64,000 nt of DNA, from contig NZ_CP025804.1 of the NCBI RefSeq assembly GCF_003352085.1, positions 3,720,001-3,784,000 on the forward strand, written 5' to 3'. The translations under genes were made by a program, and so were the position numbers. The notes under the pieces were generated by a model. That model was not told the origin of the DNA, ran no database searches, and saw only the letters and a program-made list of their open reading frames with translations. The stretch is from Sulfitobacter sp. SK012 (GTDB lineage Bacteria; Pseudomonadota; Alphaproteobacteria; Rhodobacterales; Rhodobacteraceae). Positions 10,016 to 19,488 of the stretch are shown here, in pieces. How positions within the stretch are numbered: the first letter of the stretch is position 1; each line of letters starts with the position of its first letter.

Positions 10016-11050
10016 ATGGCAGCCAAGACAAACGCCGGGCGCTTCTTTGAAGATTATACCGTTGGGCAAGTGATTAATCACGCCGTCCCACGCACGGTTA
10101 AGATGGGCGAGCGCGCGCTTTATCACATGCTCTATCCGGCGCGACATGCGCTCTATTCCTCGGACCAATTTGCGCAGGCTTGTGGACTGCCCTTCAGCCC
10201 GCTGGATGATTTAATCGCGTTCCATGTGGTCTTTGGCAAAACCGTCCCAGACGTTTCCCTGAACGCCGTCGCCAATCTTGGGTATGCTCAAGGGCGATGG
10301 CTAGAACCGATCTGGCCTGGCGATACGCTGCGCAGTGTGTCTGAAGTTATCGGCCTCAAGCAGAACTCAAATGGCAAAACGGGCGTGGTCTATGTGCGCA
10401 CCACAGGGTTAAACCAGCATGACGAAAAGGTGCTGGAATACGTCCGCTGGGTCATGGTGCGCAAACGCGATCTGGATGCACCTGCTCCCAAGACGGTGGT
10501 CCCGAATTTGCCCAATGCGCTTAGCGTCGGGCAGCTGCGCATCCCCAAGGGCCTCGATTTCTCACGGTACGACTTTGAGCTTGCAGGAGAGCCACACCGC
10601 TGGGGCGATTATGAGATCGGCGAAATGATCGACCACGTCGACGGCGTGACGATCGAAGAAGCCGAACACATGATGGCGACGCGCCTGTGGCAGAACACAG
10701 CCAAGGTGCATTTTGACACATTGGCGCGGCCCGACGGGTCCCGCCTGATTTATGGTGGCCACGTTATTTCGATGGCGCGGGCACTTTCGTTCAACGGGCT
10801 AGCCAATGCGCAGATGATCGCCGGCCTCAACGGAGGGGCGCATGCCAATCCGTGCCTTGCAGGCGACACTATAAGGGCATGGTCTGAAGTTCTTGATAAA
10901 GCGGAGACCAAAGCACCGGGTGTTGGTGCCATTCGCTTGCGGCTGGTTGCAACAAAGGGCGGCGATCCATTCAAATTGAAAGGCGCGGATGGCAAATACC
11001 CACCTGATGTGCTGCTGGACCTCGATTATTGGGCACTGATGCCGCTGTGA
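10016..11050 (+). CDS. mch: Mesaconyl-CoA hydratase
   Basis: 344-aa MaoC-type double hot-dog protein, cytoplasmic. It is expected to hydrate mesaconyl-CoA to (2R,3S)-beta-methylmalyl-CoA in the ethylmalonyl-CoA pathway of acetate assimilation. MAAKTNAGRFFEDYTVGQ is the MaoC-type start, and a second hot-dog module begins around residue 190 with FSRYDFELAGE. The length matches Rhodobacter Mch (about 343 aa). The start is chosen at 10016 rather than an upstream frame at 9971 because it follows the DUF1737 stop by one base. Its place behind the mcl2-like gene supports the assignment. Confidence 0.9.
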   Translation: MAAKTNAGRFFEDYTVGQVINHAVPRTVKMGERALYHMLYPARHALYSSDQFAQACGLPFSPLDDLIAFHVVFGKTVPDVSLNAVANLGYAQGRWLEPIWPGDTLRSVSEVIGLKQNSNGKTGVVYVRTTGLNQHDEKVLEYVRWVMVRKRDLDAPAPKTVVPNLPNALSVGQLRIPKGLDFSRYDFELAGEPHRWGDYEIGEMIDHVDGVTIEEAEHMMATRLWQNTAKVHFDTLARPDGSRLIYGGHVISMARALSFNGLANAQMIAGLNGGAHANPCLAGDTIRAWSEVLDKAETKAPGVGAIRLRLVATKGGDPFKLKGADGKYPPDVLLDLDYWALMPL

Positions 11051-11760
11051 AGCGGCTCGCACTCGCATTTAGCATGGCCTTGCCTTGCGGTGCCCTTGCG
11101 GATGAGGTGCAGGATGCATTTGTCGAAGCCAATCTGATCTCAGTCTTTTACCATGAGCTGGGACACGCGCTTATCGACGTGCTCGGACTGCCGATCATGG
11201 GCCAAGAAGACGACGCGGCAGACACCGCGTCGATCTTGCTGATCAACGCCACCTTCGATGACGATAGAGCAACTGAGATTGCCTATTATGCTGCAATCGC
11301 ATTTGAGGCGGAATCAGCAACGGATTCGCCTGAAACAGCGTGGGATGTGCATGGGGCAGAATTGCAGCGTTTCTACAATCTGGTGTGCCTGTTCTATGGC
11401 GCAGATGTCGAAGACCGCGAAGATTTCGCCCGTGATCTGGGGTTACCGGAAGAGCGGGCAGAAACCTGCCAGGAGGAATTCGAGCTGGCGATTGACAGCT
11501 GGGGGCCTGTTTTTGATGAAATGGCGGAAAAGCGCGACGGCGAAACATTCCAATTCACCGAAGGCCAAAGCGGAATGGCGACCATTGTGATTGAGCGAGA
11601 GGTTGGTGCACTCAACACCCTGATGACCTTACCTGAGACCGTTACGGTCTCAGTTGTAACTTGTGGCGAGGCAAACGCATTTTACAACCCAGACGACAAA
11701 GCCATCACAATATGCTCCGAATTCGAAGACCATTTACTTCAAATTGCCCCAAACGACTGA
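11047..11760 (+). CDS. DUF4344-type exported metallopeptidase
   Basis: 237-aa protein starting at a GTG that overlaps the mch stop (GTGA). A signal peptide (KRLALAFSMALPCGALA) precedes a catalytic-looking FYHELGHALID, giving the HExxH zinc motif with His36, Glu37 and His40. An acidic stretch GQEDDAADTAS downstream could provide the third ligand, as in the DUF4344 putative metallopeptidase family. Four cysteines remain in the mature part. It is probably periplasmic. The operon link to mch is positional only; substrate unknown. Confidence 0.82.
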   Translation: MKRLALAFSMALPCGALADEVQDAFVEANLISVFYHELGHALIDVLGLPIMGQEDDAADTASILLINATFDDDRATEIAYYAAIAFEAESATDSPETAWDVHGAELQRFYNLVCLFYGADVEDREDFARDLGLPEERAETCQEEFELAIDSWGPVFDEMAEKRDGETFQFTEGQSGMATIVIEREVGALNTLMTLPETVTVSVVTCGEANAFYNPDDKAITICSEFEDHLLQIAPND

Positions 11761-11806
11761 TTTTGCAGATTCTCAACATGTTTAGCAGGGTATCCAGAAC
11801 GGCTTT

Positions 11807-11836
11807 GTGATCACAGGATTTAAACGTGTGATCACA
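11807..11836. promoter_or_regulatory. Twin GTGATCAC palindromes upstream of sucC
   Basis: GTGATCAC occurs at 11807-11814 and 11828-11835, starts 21 bp apart, about 115 bp before the sucC ATG. The first copy is TTTGTGATCACAGG, nearly identical in flanks to the first copy upstream of sdhC (TTTGTGATCACAGG). Conserved spacing and flanks on both operons argue for one regulator. Whether it activates or represses cannot be told from the sequence. Confidence 0.75.
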
Positions 11837-11929
11837 AATGTCGGTTTTGGGTGGGAATCTTTTGTTACATGGGAAAAACTGCTAACTGAGCTTTAAGACT
11901 CCGTCGTATAACGCGACTTGACTGGAACA

Positions 11930-11947
11930 AAAAACGGGACCGTTTTT
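11930..11947 (+). promoter_or_regulatory. Hairpin abutting the sucC start codon
   Basis: AAAAACG (11930-11936) can pair with CGTTTTT (11941-11947) around a GGAC loop. The stem ends one base before the sucC ATG and puts the only G-rich, ribosome-binding-like bases in the loop. It could modulate translation or act as a weak attenuator, since it ends in a T run. The stem is A/T-rich and its strength is uncertain. Confidence 0.4.
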
Positions 11948-11948
11948 C

Positions 11949-13142
11949 ATGAACATCCACGAATATCAGGCGAAAGCCCTCTTGCGTAGTTATGGTGCCC
12001 CTGTCTCTGACGGACGGGTTGTCCTCAAAGCCGAAGATGCAAAATCTGCCGCTGGCGAAATGGACGGTCCTTTGTGGGTTGTCAAAGCGCAGATCCACGC
12101 TGGTGGACGCGGTAAAGGGAGTTTCAAGGAAGCTGACGCAGGCGAACAAGGCGGTGTTCGGCTGACGAAGTCTGTTGAAGAAGCCGCGCAAGAGGCCAAA
12201 AAGATGCTGGGCCGCACGCTGGTGACGCACCAAACAGGCCCTGCCGGCAAGCAAGTCAACCGCATCTACATCGAAGACGGCGCAGGCATTGAAACTGAAT
12301 TATATCTGGCCCTGCTGGTCGATCGCCAAACAAGCCGTGTAGGTTTTGTCTGCTCAACTGAGGGCGGCATGGACATCGAAGAGGTGGCTGCAAGCACGCC
12401 AGAAAAGATCATCAATTTTGCTGTCGACCCTGCAACTGGCTACCAACCATTCCACGGCCGGCGTGTCGCCTTTGCCCTAGGTTTGGAGGGCAAGCAGGTC
12501 AAGCAATGTGTGGGCTTGATGGGTCTGCTCTACAAAGCGTTCATGGAAAAAGACATGGAGATGCTTGAGATCAACCCGCTGATCGTCACAGACAGTGGTG
12601 ATCTGAAAGTGCTGGACGCCAAGGTTAGCTTTGATGGCAACGCCATGTACCGCCACAACGACATCGCAGAACTGCGCGATGTAACCGAAGAAGACCCCAA
12701 AGAGCTGGAGGCGTCGAAATACGACCTCAACTACATCGCTCTGGACGGCGAAATCGGCTGCATGGTGAACGGTGCGGGCCTAGCGATGGCGACGATGGAC
12801 ATCATCAAACTTTATGGTGCCGAGCCTGCCAACTTCCTCGACGTGGGCGGCGGTGCAACCAAGGAAAAAGTGACGGAAGCGTTCAAGATCATCACCTCTG
12901 ACCCACAGGTCAAAGGCATTTTGGTAAACATCTTTGGCGGCATCATGCGCTGCGATGTGATCGCAGAGGGCGTCGTTGCCGCGGTGAAAGAAGTTGGGCT
13001 AAAAGTCCCGCTTGTTGTCCGCCTTGAAGGCACCAAGGTCGCCGAAGGCAAAAAGATCATCAATGAAAGCGGCCTAGACGTGATCGCGGCGGATGACCTG
13101 AAAGATGGCGCACAAAAAATCGTCAAAGCGGTTAAAGGCTGA
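11949..13142 (+). CDS. sucC: Succinyl-CoA synthetase, beta subunit
   Basis: Substrate-level phosphorylation step of the TCA cycle (succinyl-CoA to succinate, making ATP or GTP); works as a complex with SucD. 397 aa, full length. It starts [22 protein letters not shown]-grasp residues in [17 protein letters not shown] and the C-terminal CoA-ligase part [15 protein letters not shown] with [15 protein letters not shown] are intact. It is preceded by the twin GTGATCAC operator. Unusually, two unrelated genes separate it from sucD. Confidence 0.98.
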   Translation: MNIHEYQAKALLRSYGAPVSDGRVVLKAEDAKSAAGEMDGPLWVVKAQIHAGGRGKGSFKEADAGEQGGVRLTKSVEEAAQEAKKMLGRTLVTHQTGPAGKQVNRIYIEDGAGIETELYLALLVDRQTSRVGFVCSTEGGMDIEEVAASTPEKIINFAVDPATGYQPFHGRRVAFALGLEGKQVKQCVGLMGLLYKAFMEKDMEMLEINPLIVTDSGDLKVLDAKVSFDGNAMYRHNDIAELRDVTEEDPKELEASKYDLNYIALDGEIGCMVNGAGLAMATMDIIKLYGAEPANFLDVGGGATKEKVTEAFKIITSDPQVKGILVNIFGGIMRCDVIAEGVVAAVKEVGLKVPLVVRLEGTKVAEGKKIINESGLDVIAADDLKDGAQKIVKAVKG

Positions 13143-13215
13143 TCAATTGTCGCGTCTTCGCACTAGCTCTACGGCTGTTTTCACCAATCTGCTCTCTGCT
13201 TTGCAGGAAGGATTG

Positions 13216-13851
13216 ATGAAGCGACTCGGCTATTGTGCAGACGCCTCGATTTCGCTCAAGCTGGTTTGTTCCGGCTTGGGCAAGGCTCGGCAGACAAGTC
13301 AACAGACCGTTGAGGCTCGAGCGACGATTGGTTTAGCTTTCAAGTTCCCACACCAATTTGGCGCGGTGGCACTTTCATCACTTTTGCTGGTGGTGCCTCA
13401 ATTTGGTACCGCGCAAGCGACACCTCACGCCGGCATCACAGCATTCAACAAATGGTGCTTCAAGGCGGGTCAGACCGAAGCGCAAGCGCGTCGCAATATG
13501 AACACTGACGAAGCACCTTTCTCGCTCACCTTTTGGGGCGATAGCCTTGCTCCACGTCCGCTTGATGCACCACGCGGTGTTGAGAGGCGTTGCGAAGTGA
13601 CCTTTGACGGTGACCACAGCGATGCGGCGATCGCTGCGCTGCGTGCTCAAATGGCCCAGCCACCGGTTTTTGGAACGCCAATTTCTTTGCCCGACACTCA
13701 TGAGATTGGTAAAGAAACCGCCTTGATCGAAGGCCGCGAATTGGTACGGGGCCGTGTCGCGGTCGTGCATGTTGGCACTCAAGATGGGCAAACCTTTATT
13801 GCTGTAGACCGGCTTTATGCTGGATTAAAACTGCAGGGGTCTAGTAACTGA
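13216..13851 (+). CDS. Hypothetical exported protein inserted between sucC and sucD
   Basis: 211-aa protein starting at an ATG 7 bp after AAGGA. A longer frame reaching into sucC (13105) is rejected. The first 60 residues are unusual: a long polar, basic N-region precedes a hydrophobic stretch GAVALSSLLLVVPQFGTAQA that looks like a signal peptide or a single membrane anchor. The true start may therefore be later, from a rare start codon. The mature part has CFKAGQTEAQARRNM and RRCEVTFDGDH, two cysteines that could pair. No family recognised. Its stop overlaps the start of the next gene (TGATG), so the two form a coupled pair. Confidence 0.65.
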   Translation: MKRLGYCADASISLKLVCSGLGKARQTSQQTVEARATIGLAFKFPHQFGAVALSSLLLVVPQFGTAQATPHAGITAFNKWCFKAGQTEAQARRNMNTDEAPFSLTFWGDSLAPRPLDAPRGVERRCEVTFDGDHSDAAIAALRAQMAQPPVFGTPISLPDTHEIGKETALIEGRELVRGRVAVVHVGTQDGQTFIAVDRLYAGLKLQGSSN

Positions 13852-15050
13852 TGCGCGCGGTCTTTCATATCGGAAGGCCCAAAGTTGGCTCGACCTCGAT
13901 TCAGAGTTTCTTGTATGCCAATACGAACGCATTGAGCAGAATGGGCGTTTTGTATGATCGGCTTGATCCGAACTACTCCAGCCAATGGGAACTGCCAATC
14001 GCGGCACTCTCTGCCAGCGGGATCCATATCCCTGACCCACATATCTCGAGGCTCTTGCAGATCGAAAAGCTGACCGAACAAGAGCGCTATGCTGAACAAA
14101 TGGTCCGCAGGTTTGAGGCAAGCCTTGCCAAGAATAAAGCGGACAAAGATCTGTATGTAGCGTCCAGCGAACACGCCGCACATTATCTGCGCACACCGTC
14201 CGACGTGACTCGTTTTGACAAGCTACTTAGGCAGTACTTCGACGCACCCGATTACGTAGTCTATATCCGCGATCAAGTGTCACTCACGCTCAGCGCCTAT
14301 TCTGAAATGATCAAACGCGGCGGTACAACAGCATTTCCTGAATATCTAAACAAGTCCCTTAGACAAAAGCGGTTCGATCACGCCCGGGTGCTGGCGCCTT
14401 GGATCGAGGCGGTCGGACCTGAGCGCCTCAAAGTAAGGCTTTTGGAGCGCGACGGCCTAGTGGGCGGAGATTTGATCGATGATTTCTGCGACAGCGCCGG
14501 GATCGACCCAACAGGACTTGAGCGCCCAACAAACGAAAATCCGTCCTTGTCCCGCGATGCTGCTGAAGTGATGCGGGTGTTGAACGGCTATCTACCCAGT
14601 TTGCTGGAAAACGGACGGCGCAACCCTTTGGCGAGGGGCCTGCTTGATCGGCTGATGACGCATTACGCAAACGAACCACCGCTGCAAATGAGCGTTGGTC
14701 GACGAACGCGAACCCAAACGGTTTATGCCGAGGGAAACGAAAGTGTTCGCGCCATGTTTTTTGCGGAGCGTACGTCTTTATTCACCCCGAAAAAAGATAG
14801 CCTAACCAACCCGCAGGTCACCAATTTCGATCCCGAGGCAACGTTACAAATTGCTCTGTCGATGCTGATTGCAACGCGTCAGGGCAAGATCGCTCCGCTT
14901 AGCGCGCGTGAACTACGGCGCGCGATATCGCTTGACCCTCTTACCGCCACACCTTCGGGCACTTCTCCCCAACGCGCCACGCTATATGACAGATGGCCCG
15001 TGCTCCGTTCCCCTCGTTTCCAACAGCTCAATCCTTTCAAACGCGGCTGA
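13851..15050 (+). CDS. Sulfotransferase-like P-loop protein within the suc operon
   Basis: 399-aa protein. [17 protein letters not shown] (residues 5-21) matches the 5'-phosphosulfate-binding loop of sulfotransferase-type enzymes, in which Lys11 would contact [21 protein letters not shown] near residue 140 resembles the 3'-phosphate-binding Arg/Ser motif. It starts inside the stop of the preceding exported-protein gene. The family often decorates cell-surface glycans or lipids in marine alphaproteobacteria. The acceptor is unknown and no sulfate-activation genes are nearby. A second, shorter-motif member lies behind sdhA at the left edge. Confidence 0.75.
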   Translation: MRAVFHIGRPKVGSTSIQSFLYANTNALSRMGVLYDRLDPNYSSQWELPIAALSASGIHIPDPHISRLLQIEKLTEQERYAEQMVRRFEASLAKNKADKDLYVASSEHAAHYLRTPSDVTRFDKLLRQYFDAPDYVVYIRDQVSLTLSAYSEMIKRGGTTAFPEYLNKSLRQKRFDHARVLAPWIEAVGPERLKVRLLERDGLVGGDLIDDFCDSAGIDPTGLERPTNENPSLSRDAAEVMRVLNGYLPSLLENGRRNPLARGLLDRLMTHYANEPPLQMSVGRRTRTQTVYAEGNESVRAMFFAERTSLFTPKKDSLTNPQVTNFDPEATLQIALSMLIATRQGKIAPLSARELRRAISLDPLTATPSGTSPQRATLYDRWPVLRSPRFQQLNPFKRG

Positions 15051-15109
15051 CACCTGCCGCTTTCATCCCGCCCTTCCGGGGCAAAACAGACCAGAACAAG
15101 GACCGCATC

Positions 15110-15997
15110 ATGGCCGTACTCGTAGACGAAAATACCAAAGTCATCTGTCAGGGGCTCACCGGCTCGCAGGGCACGTTCCACTCCGAACAGGCGATTGCTT
15201 ACGGCACCAAGATGGTTGGTGGTGTGACACCGGGCAAAGGCGGGCAAACACATTTGGACCTGCCGGTGTTCAACTCGGTTCACGAAGCAAAGCACATGAC
15301 TGAGGCCAATGCGTCGGTCATATATGTTCCGCCGCCCTTTGCCGCAGATTCCATTCTTGAGGCAATCGACGCCGAAATGGAGCTGATCGTCTGCATCACC
15401 GAAGGCATTCCTGTGCTCGACATGATGCGGGTTCAGCGCGCACTGCAAGGCTCAAAGTCTCGACTAATCGGGCCAAACTGCCCCGGTGTTATCACGCCTG
15501 ACGCCTGCAAAATTGGCATCATGCCGGGCCACATCCACAAGCGCGGTTCTTGTGGCGTCGTCTCGCGTTCGGGCACGCTGACTTATGAAGCGGTAAAGCA
15601 AACCACAGATCTGGGTCTGGGCCAATCCAGCGCCGTAGGAATCGGCGGTGACCCGATCAAAGGGACCGAGCATATCGACGTCCTTGAGATGTTCTTGGCC
15701 GACCCCGAGACAACGTCCATCATCATGATTGGTGAAATTGGCGGTTCAGCCGAAGAAGAAGCGGCTCAGTTCCTGGCGGATGAGCGTAAAAAGGGCCGCT
15801 GGAAACCAACTGCTGGTTTCATCGCAGGCCGCACGGCCCCTCCCGGCCGCCGTATGGGTCACGCTGGCGCGATCGTCGCTGGCGGCAAAGGCGATGCAGA
15901 AAGCAAGATCAACGCCATGCGCGAAGCAGGCATCATCGTCGCCGACAGCCCTGCGACCTTGGGTGAAGCGGTCAAAGAGGCGATTGATAAGGCATGA
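15110..15997 (+). CDS. sucD: Succinyl-CoA synthetase, alpha subunit
   Basis: 295-aa partner of SucC that carries the phosphohistidine. [18 protein letters not shown] near the N-terminus is the CoA-binding loop, [12 protein letters not shown] is the family signature, and [14 protein letters not shown] holds the active-site histidine. The start at 15110 is chosen because it matches the family lead [15 protein letters not shown]. It lies 60 bp after the sulfotransferase-like gene and 533 bp before sucA. Confidence 0.98.
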   Translation: MAVLVDENTKVICQGLTGSQGTFHSEQAIAYGTKMVGGVTPGKGGQTHLDLPVFNSVHEAKHMTEANASVIYVPPPFAADSILEAIDAEMELIVCITEGIPVLDMMRVQRALQGSKSRLIGPNCPGVITPDACKIGIMPGHIHKRGSCGVVSRSGTLTYEAVKQTTDLGLGQSSAVGIGGDPIKGTEHIDVLEMFLADPETTSIIMIGEIGGSAEEEAAQFLADERKKGRWKPTAGFIAGRTAPPGRRMGHAGAIVAGGKGDAESKINAMREAGIIVADSPATLGEAVKEAIDKA

Positions 15998-16530
15998 TCC
16001 GAGCGCTGGCATATGGTTCGAGAACAGCATGCTCCAGCCGTGGCGTAGAACGAGCGATGCCTTGGCGCGCCTCAAGACTACTGTCAGCACTCAACTTGCC
16101 CGCTTATTTTTGGCAAGCGCCTGCACGCCACAGATGGTCGAGGTCACTTTCCGTGATCCCGGCCCTCGGGGCGGGCAGGTTTTCTTACTCCCTGAAGGGA
16201 GTGCCCAAATAATGCGCAATCATTTCCGCGCTCTTTGCGCTTCGATCGATCCGGCTCACACAATTTACAACGCTTTAACAGCATGCACTCCTGATCCAAC
16301 CGTGCAAGCCCAATGGCACCTGTATTGTAGAGGCTCCGTTGAGCCCGATGTAGCGCCTTCACCTCTGAAAACACTAAGTAGAACAAAGCGATGAGATATA
16401 ATCTGCGCCTCGTTGCATCTGCCTATTTCACTACGCTGACATGCGTAGAAAGAAGCATACGATCTAATTTTACAAAACTCCGAATGCGCGAATTGGGCGC
16501 AAGTGGCCCCCACCCACAAGAGGTACTTCT
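15998..16530. other. 533-bp spacer between sucD and sucA, no convincing gene
   Basis: The small ORFs (15994-16212 and one from 16210, plus strand) show no family features and poor start contexts. A tight hairpin, ACTCCC/GGGAGT with a TGAA loop, lies at 16197-16212 without a following T run. The 3' half (16260-16530) is more A/T-rich and may hold a separate promoter for sucAB. The length is notable because sucD and sucA are usually adjacent. Confidence 0.5.
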
Positions 16531-19485
16531 ATGACCGACCACCCAGCCAACGACCAGTTTCATGCCTCCTCCTTCATGCAGGGGCACAACGCGGAATATC
16601 TGGAACAGATGTACGCGCGCTATGCCAACGATCCCAATGCGGTCGATGAAGCATGGCAGGCGTTCTTCAAAGCGCTCGGGGACGAGGGCAGCGATGTCAA
16701 AGCTGAGGCCACGGGCCCTTCATGGGCACGCGCCGATTGGCCCCCCTCGCCCGGCGATGACCTAACTGCTGCGCTCACTGGCGAGTGGCCTATTGAGGCC
16801 AAAGCCGCGGGTGGCAAAATCGCTGAGAAGGCCGCCGCCAAGGGCGTAGAAATTTCCAACGATCAAATCCAACGTGCCGTGCTTGATAGTATTCGGGCGC
16901 TGATGATCATCCGTGCCTACCGTATCCGCGGACATTTGGCGGCGGATCTTGACCCATTGGGCATGCGCGAAACCGGCAAGTTGGCCGAGCTCGATCCAAA
17001 ATCCTACGGCTTTTCGGATGCCGACATGGACCGCCCGATCTTTATCGACAACGTTTTGGGCCTACAAATCGCGACGATGCGCCAGATTGTGGACATCGTG
17101 AAGCGGACGTACTGCGGTACCTTCGCACTCCAGTACATGCATATTTCCAACCCCGAAGAGGCCGGTTGGCTCAAAGAACGGATCGAGGGTCTGGGTAAGG
17201 AAATCGCCTTCTCCCGCGAAGGGCGCAAAGCGATCCTCAACAAATTGGTCGAGGCCGAAGGTTTTGAGAAGTTCCTGCACGTAAAATATATGGGCACCAA
17301 ACGTTTCGGCTTGGATGGTGGCGAAAGCCTGATCCCAGCAATGGAGCAGATCATCAAACGCGGCGGTCAATTGGGCGTTCATGATATCGTGATTGGCATG
17401 CCGCACCGGGGGCGTTTGTCGGTCCTCGCCAATGTTATGCAAAAACCCTACCGGGCGATCTTTAACGAATTTCAGGGCGGCAGTTACAAGCCCGAGGATG
17501 TCGATGGATCTGGGGATGTAAAATACCACCTTGGTGCGTCATCAGACCGCGAATTCGACGGCAATACTGTGCACCTTAGTCTGACGGCGAACCCGTCACA
17601 CCTTGAGGCCGTAAACCCGGTCGTGATCGGCAAAGTACGGGCGAAACAAGACCAACAAGAAAACATCGACCGGACCACGGTTATGCCAATCTTGCTGCAC
17701 GGCGATGCAGCCTTTGCGGGTCAGGGCGTTGTGGCAGAGTGTTTCGCATTGTCAGGCCTCAAAGGTCACCGCACTGGCGGCACAATGCATATCGTGGTCA
17801 ACAATCAGATTGGCTTCACCACGGCCCCGCACTTTAGCCGCTCAAGCCCCTACCCCACCGACAACGCGCTGGTGGTCGAAGCACCGATTTTCCACGTGAA
17901 TGGCGATGACCCCGAAGCGGTTGTTCATGCGGCACGCGTGGCGACGGAGTTCCGCCAGAAGTTCCAAAAAGACGTTGTGATCGACATCATTTGCTACCGC
18001 CGCTTCGGTCATAACGAGGGTGATGAGCCCATGTTCACCAACCCGGTCATGTACAAAAAGATCAAAACTCAGAAAACCACGCTGACCCTTTATACGGATC
18101 GTCTGGTCAAAGACGGGCTGATCCCGGAAGGCGAGATCGAGGACATGAAGGCCGCGTTTCAGGCCCACCTGAGCGACGAATTTGAGGCGGGCAAGGAGTA
18201 CCGCCCCAACAAGGCCGATTGGCTGGACGGAAAATGGTCGCACCTGGACAAACAGGACACGAAGTACCAACGCGGCAAAACAGCCATCAATAAGGCAACT
18301 CTGAAAGACGTAGGCACCGCCCTGACTACGGCACCTGATGACTTTCCTTTGCACAAAACTATTGGCCGCCTTCTGGATGCTAAGGCTCAGATGATGAAAT
18401 CGGGCGAAGGCTTTGATTGGGCGACAGCCGAGGCATTGGCATTTGGCTCGTTGCTGACCGAAGGCTATAAGGTGCGGCTTGCCGGACAGGACAGCACGCG
18501 CGGCACATTCAGCCAGCGCCATTCAGGGCTGATCAATCAAGACACTGAAGAACGCTACTATCCGCTCAACCACATCCGCGAGGGGCAGGCCGAGTATGAA
18601 GTGATCGACTCGATGTTGTCTGAATACGCGGTACTTGGGTTTGAATATGGCTACTCGCTGGCAGAGCCCAATGCACTGACCCTTTGGGAGGCGCAGTTCG
18701 GCGATTTTGCCAACGGTGCACAAATCATGTTCGACCAATTCATCAGCTCTGGTGAAAGTAAGTGGCTGCGGATGTCAGGCCTCGTCTGCCTGATGCCCCA
18801 TGGCTATGAGGGCCAAGGGCCGGAGCATTCTTCCGCACGTCTGGAACGTTTCCTGACAATGTGTGGCGGTGACAACTGGATCGTGGCCAACTGCACGACA
18901 CCAGCGAACTACTTTCATATTCTGCGCCGCCAGCTGCACCGCAGTTACCGCAAGCCGTTGATGTTGATGACCCCAAAATCCCTGCTGCGCCACAAAAAGG
19001 CTGTCAGCAAGGCAGAGGAATTCACCACTGGGTCAAGTTTCCACCGTGTCCTGTGGGACGATGCGCAACAGGGCAATTCCGAGACTGAATTGGTTGCCGA
19101 CAACAAGATTAAGCGCGTCGTCATGTGTTCTGGCAAAGTGTATTTTGACCTGTTGGAAGAGCGCGACCAGCGCGGCATTACGGACGTCTACATTATGCGT
19201 TTTGAGCAATTCTATCCCTTCCCCGCGCAATCCGCGGTCAAAGAGTTGGAGCGGTTCAAAGGTGCCGAAATGGTATGGTGTCAGGAAGAGCCCAAGAACC
19301 AAGGGGCTTGGTCCTTCATCGAGCCCAACATTGAATGGGTCTTGGGGCGTATCAAGGCCAAATTCGGCCGACCCGATTATGCGGGACGTGCCACCGCCGC
19401 GTCACCCGCCACGGGTCTGGCGAGCAAACACAAAGCAGAACAAGCAGCCCTCGTTGACGATGCGCTGACAGTGAAAGGGAAATAA
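16531..19485 (+). CDS. sucA: 2-oxoglutarate dehydrogenase E1 component
   Basis: ThDP-dependent decarboxylase of the 2-oxoglutarate dehydrogenase complex. 984 aa, full length. The N-terminus SSFMQGHNAEYLEQMYARY is the E2-binding arm typical of E1o. GMPHRGRLSVLANVM and GDAAFAGQGVVAE with VNNQIGFTT form the ThDP/Mg2+ site (Asp and Asn ligands). RYYPLNHI and the C-terminal WCQEEPKNQGAW are family signatures. The next gene, sucB, starts 3 bp after the stop. No twin GTGATCAC pair lies directly upstream, so it either depends on the sucC promoter or has its own. Confidence 0.98.
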   Translation: MTDHPANDQFHASSFMQGHNAEYLEQMYARYANDPNAVDEAWQAFFKALGDEGSDVKAEATGPSWARADWPPSPGDDLTAALTGEWPIEAKAAGGKIAEKAAAKGVEISNDQIQRAVLDSIRALMIIRAYRIRGHLAADLDPLGMRETGKLAELDPKSYGFSDADMDRPIFIDNVLGLQIATMRQIVDIVKRTYCGTFALQYMHISNPEEAGWLKERIEGLGKEIAFSREGRKAILNKLVEAEGFEKFLHVKYMGTKRFGLDGGESLIPAMEQIIKRGGQLGVHDIVIGMPHRGRLSVLANVMQKPYRAIFNEFQGGSYKPEDVDGSGDVKYHLGASSDREFDGNTVHLSLTANPSHLEAVNPVVIGKVRAKQDQQENIDRTTVMPILLHGDAAFAGQGVVAECFALSGLKGHRTGGTMHIVVNNQIGFTTAPHFSRSSPYPTDNALVVEAPIFHVNGDDPEAVVHAARVATEFRQKFQKDVVIDIICYRRFGHNEGDEPMFTNPVMYKKIKTQKTTLTLYTDRLVKDGLIPEGEIEDMKAAFQAHLSDEFEAGKEYRPNKADWLDGKWSHLDKQDTKYQRGKTAINKATLKDVGTALTTAPDDFPLHKTIGRLLDAKAQMMKSGEGFDWATAEALAFGSLLTEGYKVRLAGQDSTRGTFSQRHSGLINQDTEERYYPLNHIREGQAEYEVIDSMLSEYAVLGFEYGYSLAEPNALTLWEAQFGDFANGAQIMFDQFISSGESKWLRMSGLVCLMPHGYEGQGPEHSSARLERFLTMCGGDNWIVANCTTPANYFHILRRQLHRSYRKPLMLMTPKSLLRHKKAVSKAEEFTTGSSFHRVLWDDAQQGNSETELVADNKIKRVVMCSGKVYFDLLEERDQRGITDVYIMRFEQFYPFPAQSAVKELERFKGAEMVWCQEEPKNQGAWSFIEPNIEWVLGRIKAKFGRPDYAGRATAASPATGLASKHKAEQAALVDDALTVKGK

Positions 19486-19488
19486 ACC

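Noticed and set aside
15994..16212. 72-codon ORF after sucD
   Set aside because: Shadow-like Arg/Ser-rich composition and no family features.
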